DNA from: Jimgerdemannia flammicorona
Taxonomy: Eukaryota > Mucoromycota > Endogonomycetes > Endogonales > Endogonaceae
Assembly: GCA_003990745.1 (NCBI GenBank)
Contig: RBNI01000455.1
Location: forward strand, 1-31,070
Reading direction: 5' to 3'
Length of the DNA stretch: 31,070 nucleotides
The position numbers and the translations under genes were made by a program. A model generated the notes under the pieces. That model did not search any database. It saw only the letters and a list, made by a program, of their open reading frames with translations, and was not told where the DNA came from. Below are positions 20,914 to 29,850 of this stretch, in pieces; position 1 is the first letter of the stretch; each line of letters starts with the position of its first letter.

Positions 20914-22725
20914 ATGGATATGAGACTGCCAGTATTCCATGGATATACCTCAGACGAATCAATCATCACCTTCATTGACGATTTCGAGCAGTATGCTGCC
21001 GTAAGGACTCTGACAGCAGCACAGCAAGTAGCCCTCATGCCCTTCAGCCTACGAGGCCCTGCCAGAGCAGCATTCACAGCCACAACCCATGCAGGAAATG
21101 ATGATGATGCCATACTGATGGCACAGAAGACCTGGCTCCGAAACACATATTACACAGACGAGATCAAGCAAGCCCTGAAGGATCAGCTCAACACAACATG
21201 CCAAGGAATGAGTGAGGATCCAAACACATTCTATACCAGGATTCAATATCAGATAATCCTTGCAGATTATGCTGCTGCTACCCGAGATCAAGTAGCTGAA
21301 GCAACCTTCATGAAAGGAGTCCATCCAGAAATAGCCATGGCCATCCGCTCATCACCAGTGATTCTGGATCTGCCACAAAGGGTCACCTATGCTCAGCGAT
21401 ACTGGATAGCCAGACACCCACAAGACCATACAATGGAAAGAGTTACAGGAGTCAGAATTGAGGCACCCAAGGCAACCAGTGTGATCCCCACCACAATGAT
21501 CAATCGAAACACACCTCAGCCAAAAGCTACCGAGCAGCAAAAGAACAGTGACCCTATGGAGGAACTTGCCAAAAGGTTTGCTGAAATGACCGCCCACCTG
21601 GGAGATGTGGTAAAGGAAATCCGAGGAAGAGATCGCCGCCCTGTTCAGAAGTTTGCCACCACCTCAGACAAGAAGAAAGGTACCTGCTACAGCTGTGGAG
21701 AAGAAGGCCACTACTCCTATGAATGCATGAGCGAAACCAAGCGCAAGGCTCAACCAAGCAATACTACACGAAACAAGGAGCAGGCCAATATAATTACCTT
21801 TGAGGAGATTGGAGATTCTGACAAAGAAGAATGGGAGGCCTATCCTGCTCAGACCACCAAGAAGGATGTTCGCAAAGAACCCTATAAGAGACCGCCAGGA
21901 AGACCCAAGAAGAACCCAGTGGAAAAACAGATGGAAACTGCCACAGAAAGTCAAGCCGAAGAGATGGATCAAGATATCGAGCTGGAGCAAGCAGTTCAAG
22001 ATATCATCCAAGGAACCACTCCAGCCAGCGAAGGAGAAAAAGAAAAGAAGCTTCACAAGACCAAGACCTTCAAGTATGATATCTTCAAGGATCTCAGTCA
22101 ACAAAAGGTCAATGCAACCATTGGTCAGCTCACAGAAATCCCAACATTCAGACAGCAAATGAGGTTTGGACTTGCCGAAACAACCAAGGAACAAGGATGG
22201 AAGATAACCGAGGCCAATAATGTTCAAGAGGACTCAGGAGAAGAAAGTGAGGACAATCGCAAAACCTCTGCTTATGCAACATGCCAAATTGAGGATCGAG
22301 TCTTTGAAGCCATCATTGACACAGGAGCAGGAGGATGTCTCCTCAGTAAGAAAGCAGCAGACCGCCTAGGTTGGGATGTGGAAGAAGCAACTAAGCTAGT
22401 ATTTGTCACAGCCGATGGCACAAGAGCTACACCTCTGGGAAAGATCCGAGATGTTCCCATCAAGATTGGAGGAGCAATAATCCCAGTAGATGTAATCATA
22501 ACCAATGCCACCAACTATGACATCCTCATCGGCAATCAATGGCTTCACAAAGCCAAGGCGGTAATCGATCTCAATGCCCAGAAAATGCAAATCACTTACC
22601 GGGGACAGAAGATACAAATTCCCATCAATGTCAACAAAGGAGTCCTGCCCAACATGAAGGAAGAAGAGAGTGAGCAAGAGGAAGCTTATATGGTGACTAC
22701 TGCAAAGAAGAAGAAAGTCGGATAG
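20914..22725 (+). CDS. Element D gag and aspartic protease polyprotein
   Basis: 603 codons. The capsid-like region covers about residues 1-190 (LRGPARAAF, then WLRNTYYTDEIKQALKDQL and an RDQVAEATFMKGVHPEIA block). A Lys/Glu-rich linker follows, then an intact CCHC knuckle at residues 258-271 (CYSCGEEGHYSYEC), a long acidic linker, and a retropepsin with the DTGAGGCLLSKKA active site (DTG 469-471) and the ILIGNQWL motif. Start: ATG 20914 (MDM) or 20920 (MRL); C supports the second, since only that ATG is shared. It stops at TAG 22723-22725, directly followed by ATG in the same frame. Whether that TAG is a native gag-protease terminator or a CAG-to-TAG mutation is open; C has Lys there. Gag builds the particle; the protease cuts the polyproteins. 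Confidence 0.95.
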   Translation: MDMRLPVFHGYTSDESIITFIDDFEQYAAVRTLTAAQQVALMPFSLRGPARAAFTATTHAGNDDDAILMAQKTWLRNTYYTDEIKQALKDQLNTTCQGMSEDPNTFYTRIQYQIILADYAAATRDQVAEATFMKGVHPEIAMAIRSSPVILDLPQRVTYAQRYWIARHPQDHTMERVTGVRIEAPKATSVIPTTMINRNTPQPKATEQQKNSDPMEELAKRFAEMTAHLGDVVKEIRGRDRRPVQKFATTSDKKKGTCYSCGEEGHYSYECMSETKRKAQPSNTTRNKEQANIITFEEIGDSDKEEWEAYPAQTTKKDVRKEPYKRPPGRPKKNPVEKQMETATESQAEEMDQDIELEQAVQDIIQGTTPASEGEKEKKLHKTKTFKYDIFKDLSQQKVNATIGQLTEIPTFRQQMRFGLAETTKEQGWKITEANNVQEDSGEESEDNRKTSAYATCQIEDRVFEAIIDTGAGGCLLSKKAADRLGWDVEEATKLVFVTADGTRATPLGKIRDVPIKIGGAIIPVDVIITNATNYDILIGNQWLHKAKAVIDLNAQKMQITYRGQKIQIPINVNKGVLPNMKEEESEQEEAYMVTTAKKKKVG

Positions 22726-24906
22726 ATGAGTGAAGAAGAATGGTGCAAGAAGATCACAGAAGGTTATGCCCCACAAGGAGTCTGTCCTCATGGAATCAAG
22801 ATGTACTGTATAGAGCATATCAATGATTGCTACCAGTGCACCATCAGAACCAGGAAGATCTACCAGGAAAGAAGCCAGAAAGCTCTCGAAAAACAGATCA
22901 GAGAAGAAGAGAAGGAGGAAGATGATGAACCACCAGCCCTCCTGGAGGACAGTGATGATGAAGAAGAAATCAAGGTCAAGATTCGAAAAATCCACCCTGA
23001 TGCAGTCTTGCCAGAATACAAGTCAGAAAATGCAGCCGGAATGGATATCGCTACAGTAGAAGAAACTGTACTGGAACCCCAGACAACCACCCTACTCGCA
23101 ACTGGACTGGAGATGACCATCCCAAAGGATCATGTCGGGATTCTCAAGACAAGAAGCAGCCTGGCTAGAAGCGAAATTACAATCGAAGGAGGAGTCATCG
23201 ATTCAGACTATACTGGAGAAATTCTACTCATTGCTAGGAACCACAATCCTACAATTCCATTCCCAGTCAAGAAGAAGGACCAATTGGCACAAATGTTGAT
23301 CTTCCCGATCATACAGCCAAGGATCATAGAAGTCAAGAATCTAGAGAAAACGAAAAGAGGAAAGAAAGGATTCGGATCCACAGGAAGAGGAGTATTTGCC
23401 AGCACCAAGATCACCGAACTCAAGCATAAGAAGGAGGAAAACATGAGCAAGCATAGTTACACCATTGGAAATGAATTCCCACTCAAGGAGGAACTCAAGA
23501 AAATACTCCACAAATTTGAGGATGTCCTTGCCACAGATTTCAAGGATATCAAGAGAAAGACCCCACACTACTATCACGAGGTAGATACTGGAGACACTGA
23601 ACCAATTTACCAGAAGGCAAGACCTGTCCCGCCAGCCTACTGAGAATGGCTCAGAGAAGAAATCAAGCAGATGGAAGAAGCCAGTATCATCAAAGAAGCC
23701 AGCAGCCCCTGGTCTTCACCAGTTGTACTAGCCCCGAAAAAAGGAAGCAAACCTGGAGAATTTGCCCCAAGGCTCTGTGTCGACTACAGAAAGCTTAATG
23801 CAGTCACCAAGAAGGATCGCCAACCACTGACGCTCATTAGCAATATCCTTATAACACTAGGAGACGAAGCACAGTACTACAGCACCTTGGACTTATACTC
23901 AGGATTCCACCAAATTGGACTCATGGAAATGGCAAGTGAAAAGTCAGCCTTCATCACCCCAGACGGAACCTACATCTACCTACGAATGCCATTCGGAATG
24001 TGCAATGCACTAGCAAGCTTTCAGCGAATGATAAACAAAATCTTCTGCTATGATATGGGAAGATGGATGATGGTCTATATCGATGATGTAATCATCTACA
24101 GCAAGACAGCCAAGGAACATCTGCAGCACATACAGCAGATAATGGAGAGACTAAGACAACATGGCCTTTATATCAAACCCAAGAAGTGCAAGTTTGCGGA
24201 AATCAAGATCTCCTATCTTGGCCATATCATCAATCGAGATGGAACACACACGGACCCCCTCAAGATACAAGCGGTAGCAGCATACCCAAGGCCCACTACT
24301 GTCACAGAAGCCCAAGCCTTCATGGGACTTGCCTCCTACTATCGCAGATTCATTAGAGGATTCTCCAATATCACAGGCCCAATCTACGAACTCAACAAGA
24401 AGGATACCAAGTTCCAATGGACTGGCAGACAACAAAAAGCATTTGACGAACTCAAGGTCAGACTAACCCAGGCACCCATCCTCAGATGACCCAATTGGAC
24501 CCAAGAATTTATCCTTCAGACGGATGCAAGTGCACAGGGACTAGGAGCAGTCCTAGCTCAAAAAGAAGACCAAAAAGAGTATGTCATTGCATATCTTAGC
24601 CGCGGAACCCGAGAAGCTGAAAAAGAATACGAGTCCTACAAGTTGGAATGCCTTGCAGTCATCTGGGCTGTGGAAAAGTTCCACTACTATCTGGCCGGAA
24701 GACACTTCACCATCCAGACGGACCACTCAGCTCTCACCTGGCTACTGACAACCGGACAACCCAAGGGAATCTATGCCAGATGGATAATGAAGTTACAAGC
24801 CTATGACATAACCATCGTGCACCGCCCTGGAAGAACAAATTCCAATGCAGATGCTCTCTCACGGACACCTCGAACTACCTCCAACCAACAAATCAATCAT
24901 GAATAA
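22726..24906 (+). pseudogene. Element D Cys/His knuckle, dUTPase, reverse transcriptase and RNase H, two TGA stops
   Basis: In frame with gag. Knuckle C-x-H-x5-C-x2-H-x3-C-x2-C at 22783-22839. dUTPase from about 22965 to 23400 with all five motifs: AGMDI, KTRSSLARSE, GGVIDSDYTGE, DQLAQML, GFGSTG. RT from about 23650: SSPWSSPVVLAPKKGS, LCVDYRKLN, FGMCNA and YIDD at 24076-24087. RNase [46 protein letters not shown], with all acidic residues present. TGA 23641-23643 (before EWLREE) and TGA 24487-24489 (after APILR) each replace an Arg found in C, so both are probably CGA-to-TGA. The frame ends at TAA 24904-24906, overlapping the integrase ATG. Confidence 0.95.
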
Positions 24907-26092
24907 GGAGCTCTACTACGGAATCATCACATACCTGGGACAGCGAAAGATGCCCCAACATCTGGAAGAATGGACACAAACAATTATCAACAGGACATGG
25001 AAACAATTCAAAACCGATGGAGAAACACTGAAGAAAGGAAAACTACTAGTCATACCAGAACACAAGAAGGAGCAAGCGATGAAATCAGTACATGAACTTG
25101 GCCACCTAGGAGGAACGAACACACATGACAAGGCAAGAAGAACAATATGGTGGCCAGGAATGGAAGAAGATATCAGACAATTCGTCAAAACATGCGACAA
25201 ATGCCAGAAACAGAAACAAGACCAACGAAATCAAGCCCCAGGATCAGCACACATAGAACCAGTACCATTTGCCCACATTGCAATGGATGTAATCGGCCCT
25301 CTACCCTTGACCCTGACTGGTAACCGATACATCATTGTCATCGTAGACCTTTTTACAAAGTGGATAGAAGCAGGACCTCTCAAGGAAGCCAATGCACAGT
25401 CAATCACTGATTTCTTCTACAAGGAAATCATCTGCCGGTTCAAGACCCCAACACAAGTAACTACCGATAGAGGAACTGAATTCGTGAACCAGTTCTTTGA
25501 AGTTCTCTACAAGAAGTACAAGATTCAGCACATTCAGACCACAGCCTATCACCCTCAAGGAAATGGACAAGTAGAAAGGACCAACAAGACCCTCAAGAAT
25601 GTTATCGCCAAGATCTGTGATAACTATGAGAACTGGGATCACTATCTGCCAATAGCATTATCTGCTCTCCGGGATATCCGATCACAAAGCACCCACTTTA
25701 CCCCTCGAGAAATGCTGTTCGGAGAAGAATGTTCTCAAGGAACCCTATCATCTAATGGAGATGCTGTATGGAAACATGTGGACATAGAGATACGGAGACT
25801 ACACCAAATCAGGAAGAAGGCTGAGGATTACATAACCAAGGTGCAGACACTACAACGGAGGAATGCAGAAAAAATCCACAAGCCCTTGGAGATTATCAAG
25901 ATAGGAGACAAGGTCCTGGTGTATCGGAACATGGTAGAAGCCTCATGGTCACGAAAACTGGAGCCCAAGTGGGAAGGACCTTACCTTGTGCAAGATATAA
26001 AAGGGACCACCTTTTGGCTACGAAAACCCTCAGGCACAATAATCCCCACCACTATTCACCGAAACCAATTCAAGAAATATCATGGCCAGTAA
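24899..26092 (+). CDS. Element D integrase
   Basis: 397 aa from ATG 24899 (MNKELYYG), in the +1 frame relative to RNase H. That ATG overlaps the RNase H stop by 8 nt (ATGAATAA). C has the same overlap, and A has an ATG-stop overlap too, so I prefer it to any upstream ATG in the same frame. HHCC zinc domain: HELGHLGGTNTHDK, then CDKCQKQ. Catalytic core: Asp130 (AMDVIGPLP), Asp190 (TTDRGTEF) and Glu226 (QVERTNKT), with 35 residues between the last two as in the family. C-terminal GPY/F module LEPKWEGPYLVQD. No chromodomain. Fully open. It cuts and joins cDNA ends to the target; the 4-bp duplications reflect its staggered cut. Its 3' end overlaps ORF3 by 11 nt. Confidence 0.95.
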   Translation: MNKELYYGIITYLGQRKMPQHLEEWTQTIINRTWKQFKTDGETLKKGKLLVIPEHKKEQAMKSVHELGHLGGTNTHDKARRTIWWPGMEEDIRQFVKTCDKCQKQKQDQRNQAPGSAHIEPVPFAHIAMDVIGPLPLTLTGNRYIIVIVDLFTKWIEAGPLKEANAQSITDFFYKEIICRFKTPTQVTTDRGTEFVNQFFEVLYKKYKIQHIQTTAYHPQGNGQVERTNKTLKNVIAKICDNYENWDHYLPIALSALRDIRSQSTHFTPREMLFGEECSQGTLSSNGDAVWKHVDIEIRRLHQIRKKAEDYITKVQTLQRRNAEKIHKPLEIIKIGDKVLVYRNMVEASWSRKLEPKWEGPYLVQDIKGTTFWLRKPSGTIIPTTIHRNQFKKYHGQ

Positions 26093-26543
26093 CAAAAGTA
26101 CTGCGATGGCACTCAAGATCACTAGTGCTGCCCAAAGAGCCATCGAAAGACAATGGCACACCACCGAGCCTCTGACCATAGAGCTATACTATGAGGATAT
26201 TCAGAGTATTGTGCAGACTCATCTCTCTCAGATCTTGCACTTTAGAGCCTATCAGTATCGTGCAGAATTCCAAGAGTATTTCAAGCTTGGACAGGTGCTC
26301 AATCAGGATCCAGTAAAGATCAAGGAGGACTGGATCGCCGAGTGTCAACTCTCCCACTCACAGATTACTATTGCCAAAAGGATCCACAAGTTATTTCGAG
26401 AAGATGAAGCAGTGATAGACCACCTGAGAGGAGTAACTCCCACTGACTTCAAGAAAGTGAGAAGACATCATTGGAAAACAGTCATGCAGCAAATCGCACA
26501 GTATAAGACCATACAGACCGTTGAAGCCTGGGAGTTTGAATAG
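26082..26543 (+). CDS. Element D ORF3, conserved protein of unknown function
   Basis: 153 aa, MASNKSTAMALKITSAAQRA onward, starting inside the integrase end (ATGGCCAGTAA overlap) and ending 27 nt before the polypurine tract. No signal peptide, membrane segment, zinc knuckle or enzyme motif is visible. The protein is charged, His/Gln/Lys-rich and probably helical. It aligns with the C-family LTR ORF: RAI/RAM near the start, a QEY (residues about 64-66) that lies exactly 33 residues before IAKRIHKLFR in D and IAKKIHQIFR in C, then TDF at the same distance and HH after it, all without gaps. The C protein carries about 100 further residues. Env position but not env-like. Possible roles (RNA binding, nuclear import, host counter-defence) are speculation. 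Confidence 0.85.
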   Translation: MASNKSTAMALKITSAAQRAIERQWHTTEPLTIELYYEDIQSIVQTHLSQILHFRAYQYRAEFQEYFKLGQVLNQDPVKIKEDWIAECQLSHSQITIAKRIHKLFREDEAVIDHLRGVTPTDFKKVRRHHWKTVMQQIAQYKTIQTVEAWEFE

Positions 26544-26570
26544 ATGCCTCAGGGACGAGACCATCTATTC

Positions 26571-26580
26571 AGGAGGAAGT
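26571..26580 (+). promoter_or_regulatory. Element D polypurine tract
   Basis: AGGAGGAAGT lies directly before the 3' LTR, downstream of ORF3. C has the same core sequence but upstream of ORF3. Confidence 0.88.
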
Positions 26581-27039
26581 TGTGACAGTACAGCCAGATT
26601 TGGAAGAAGGAAATAAGGAATAGACACTTGATTGCACCCATTCCCAAAGTAGTATAGCATTATAAGTTAGCAGTCCTCGATTTCGACATTGTCTAATTTC
26701 TTAGACATTATCCAAATCGAATACCCTGATTTAGTATAGCCTTTAGACATTGTCCAAATGTTTCAACAAAGTCCAAATGACTCATTTATTACTTAGCCAC
26801 CCTCTCATAGCTAGCAAACTTGTATAAATAACCCAGTATCTTCGAGTGAATAAACCTCAGATCGAAATAGTTCAAAGCAAAGAGATAGCAAAGGAACTAG
26901 TAAGCCTGCGGGCAGATACACTTCGAACTCACCCACCCTCCCCTGCAACTTCAAGAGACTCTGCGAGAGTCAGAACAGTCAAGTTTTCAAGATACAGAAA
27001 TCTGACGTACTTTCAAGAGTAAGCGTCCGCTACGTTACA
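26581..27039 (+). repeat. Element D 3' LTR (459 bp)
   Basis: Starts TGTGACAG, ends GCTACGTTACA. Same length as the 5' LTR, ten transitions apart. Followed by CTAG (27040-27043), the right copy of the target duplication. Confidence 0.97.
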
Positions 27040-27043
27040 CTAG

Positions 27044-27887
27044 TATAGTAGCAGAGAAATGGGCATTTGTTATTAGATATAGTATCTGTTATTATATATA
27101 GCTAATATCTAAAGTGAAAAATCAATAATTCAAATATAAGATAATTTTTATTTTGAAAATCTGACCTTTTTTGAAAACCCAATCTTGAAAACCTGACCTT
27201 TTTTAAAAACCTGACTATTTTCAAAACTCTAATCTTTTTTGAAAATCCAATCTTTTTTAAAAACCCAATATTTTTTGAAAACCTGATCTTTTTCAAAAAT
27301 CTGACCTTTTTGGAATACTTAAGTTTTTTTAAAAAACTGACCTTTTGAAAATGAGATCTTTTTGAAAGAATTCTTTATATACTTTTATCTATATACCAAA
27401 ATCTTAAATATAGTTTACAAAGGTATCAGTAAGATTTTCATCTAAATGTAATTCTGATAGCTTGACAAAATTAATCAATATATAGTTGAGTTATCAATTT
27501 TGACAAATCCAGTGTATATTAATTTCAAGAAATTTATATATATTAGATTATATCTATATATCAATAGTGAAGGATATTTGACCGAATATATTCTATTTTC
27601 AAATAAATAAATCAAAATAAGATTAATTTAAAGCTATTTAACTTTGAAATATTTGAATTTATATTTAATATTAAAATATTAAATCTTATCTATAGTATAA
27701 TTTTTATGATATTATATTTTAATTAAAAGGCCATTTTATATAGTTCTAGTAGAAGAAATAGTAATATTTGGTTTCAGAAGACAAAAAAGATCTTTTAGCT
27801 CTAAATTCTCAATAACTGTAAAAGGCTAACTATTATAGATAATTTAGTAAAAAAGTTTGTCTTGAAATAACTTACAGAGAATCTTAG
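27044..27887. other. AT-rich intergenic sequence
   Basis: About 840 bp between D and the solo LTR. Apart from the minisatellite at 27140-27365, I see nothing coding. Confidence 0.7.
27140..27365. repeat. Degenerate minisatellite, period about 20-23 bp
   Basis: About ten imperfect units of the form TTTTTTGAAAACCTGATC with spacers, e.g. near 27163, 27190, 27235, 27258, 27281 and 27303. The short minus-strand ORF over it (27296-27102) only translates the repeat (FLKKIGFSKK units) and is not a gene. Confidence 0.75.
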
Positions 27888-27891
27888 TTAT

Positions 27892-29484
27892 TATAACAGT
27901 GACCTCAGAATAGTAATATCATTACAGAAGATAGCCTTTTCTTACAAACCACCAGATCGGAGTATAAGAAGATCATATGGCATAACTCACCTGGGCTACA
28001 AGATGAGCAATGATGAGCAACCATGAGTCATCATGACCATAAGACAGATATCTCAAGGAATATAAAAGAAGAATTAAGAAACTATAGTAGCAGTAACTCA
28101 AACAAGGCTCACAGAAATAGTTCAAAAGACTTATCACAAATAAAATACCTACTGCTTGCCAAACCTCAAGGTCCAGGAACTACCAAGGTCCCTCAGTCTA
28201 GAAAAGAATGTTCCAAGACATCAGAAGAGCTATGAAGACCTGTATAAGAAGGACTCCTAGCCTCAACCTGGGTATTGGTGATCTCTATCATTATATCCTT
28301 GATCACTGTGAAATGGAAACAAGGATCACCATTGCCACTGAATACCTCTGGATATGGCAGGAGTGTAAAATAGAAAATCTCCTCTACCAAGAATTCCCTC
28401 AGACCAGTCTTCAAGAAATACAAGATGCCACTCCCATAGATATATACAAAAGAAGGATAGCCAAGAAGATTCATCAGGTCTTCAGGTATATACCATGGTC
28501 AATCTCCAACTTGGAGTATACTAGAATCTCAGACTCTAAGGAACTGTCAGCCTGTCATACTAATACACTGGAGGCCATAGTGGCCACAGAAGTCCAGTCC
28601 ACTATTACTCTCAATAGTGATGAAGTAGAAGAGTTCTGGAATTCTATCCTCCAGGACAATCCAGATCAATTCCTATAAGGATTGATCTCAGTATTCCAAG
28701 GCCCCAGTATCCAGGTTAGATCTCTTCAAGACTCCATATTTGTTCCTTATTTTGTAGAAGAGAATGTTATAGATTAGAGAGCCCCCACCACTGCTGAATA
28801 AGATGATGTCATCTTGCTAATTGGCAACATGCATGAAGCACGCGAAATGTATGACATATACAACAAGATGGATGAAACATTTGTCGACCTCATTTCCATC
28901 AAAGACATCCTGTCCCTGACCTCTAGCCTTGATGGTAGTGATGAAGATGAAGCCTCTATGGTCCTGAACATTCTGCTCTAAGTTCTTGGTAATACTGAAT
29001 TCTACCAGTATCCTTTTCCTATATAACTGCAATTCTTCTGACATTCTGATCTTACATAACTCAGAAATTCTTCTGGCATCCTTTTCCTGTACCACTGAAA
29101 TCTACCAGCATCCTAAACTTGTGCAACCATTTGTACAGATATTTGAATTTGTACTCACAACTGTAGTTTTCTATATTTCAGTATTTTATTTGATTATTGG
29201 AATTTATATTTAGCTTTATAACTTAGCAACCATTGAATTATATTTTGTATAAGTACCCCTCTTATTTTCTTTGAAATAAAGTTAGTCAAGTTCACTTATA
29301 CTCAATTTCATGCAAGCAATCTAAGAGATAATAAGACAGTTTAAAGATAAGAAGTTTGAGGACTATAAGACCTTGGGAAGGTACTCTAATAGAACTTACT
29401 TATAATAAACTTATAGTTAGTCTAAGAGATACACCTTGAAGAGAATTGGATATATTTGAAGGACTCAGCAACCACTATGTAATA
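27892..29484 (+). repeat. Solo LTR of the C family (1593 bp), opposite orientation to C
   Basis: Starts TATAACAGTGACCTC (decayed TGTAAC...) and ends CCACTATGTAATA (decayed ...TGACA), the same end points as the two C LTRs. It is flanked by TTAT (27888-27891) and CTAT (29485-29488), a 4-bp duplication with one C-to-T difference. No internal element sequence adjoins it, so it is probably the product of LTR-LTR recombination. It carries ORF3, a TATA-like TATAAGTACCCC near 29249 and AATAAA near 29275. Confidence 0.85.
28208..28981 (+). pseudogene. ORF3 copy in the solo LTR, longest version
   Basis: Best preserved LTR copy: 257 codons from ATG (MFQDIRRAM) to TAA 28979-28981 without frameshift. It is open for 156 codons to a TAA at 28676-28678, which in the C 3' LTR is CAA (Gln). 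Further stops near 28773 and 28799 replace codons that are sense in other copies. The core has IWQEC (QEY in the other copies) 33 residues before IAKKIHQVFR, like D ORF3. The C-terminal third (VFQ-GPSIQV, VPYFVEEN, DLISIKDIL) is acidic and absent from D. No membrane segment or known domain. It lies in U3, upstream of the LTR TATA box. Confidence 0.8.
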
Positions 29485-29805
29485 CTATTTAGAGAATTAT
29501 TAAATAGTAATGAATTAATAATAAGAATTATAAGAAAAGAAAAGAAAAAAAAGTAGACAAGTTATATAAAAACCATACTTTTGAAAAAAATAACTCTATT
29601 ACTTCTATTTGACAACTCTTATGAAATTTGTTGAAATGTGTCCACAAATTTATTATTGAGCCACCAATAGCTTTATATGATATTTTACAGTAGTTATATT
29701 TAATTTAAATATCTCTATTTTCCTTTTGCTCTTTTGTGAATTTCTTCCAAATATCAGATCACTTTTGTACTTTTTCTTTTCCTTTCTCAGATAGAATTAT
29801 ACTTA

Positions 29806-29850
29806 TTGAAGCTAGACTTGTTGAAGCTAGACTTGTTGAAGCTATATCTG
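29806..29850. repeat. 15-bp tandem triplicate
   Basis: TTGAAGCTAGACTTG occurs twice in tandem, followed by a third diverged unit TTGAAGCTATATCTG. Confidence 0.9.

Larger units (their letters stand above)
20341..27039 (+). mobile_element. Element D: near-intact Ty3/gypsy retrotransposon with dUTPase and ORF3
   Basis: 6699 bp, two 459-bp LTRs differing at 10 sites, all transitions, and a 4-bp CTAG duplication. Gene order is gag, protease, Cys/His knuckle, dUTPase, RT, RNase H (one frame), integrase (second frame), ORF3 (third ORF), polypurine tract. The only visible damage is three in-frame stops: TAG 22723, TGA 23641 and TGA 24487. Both TGA codons sit where C has Arg. All active-site residues I could check are present. 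It is the youngest element in the window and sits in the AT-rich interval between element C and the solo C LTR. Confidence 0.96.

Noticed and set aside
24899..26092. Chromodomain at the integrase C-terminus (chromovirus)
   Set aside because: The frame ends about 30 residues after the GPY/F module in D, with no aromatic-cage pattern.
26082..26543. ORF3 as an envelope gene
   Set aside because: It has the env position, but no signal peptide, hydrophobic segment, Cys pattern or cleavage site in any of the copies.
27102..27296. Minus-strand ORF with FLKKIGFSKK repeats as a repeat protein
   Set aside because: It is only the translation of the T-rich minisatellite.
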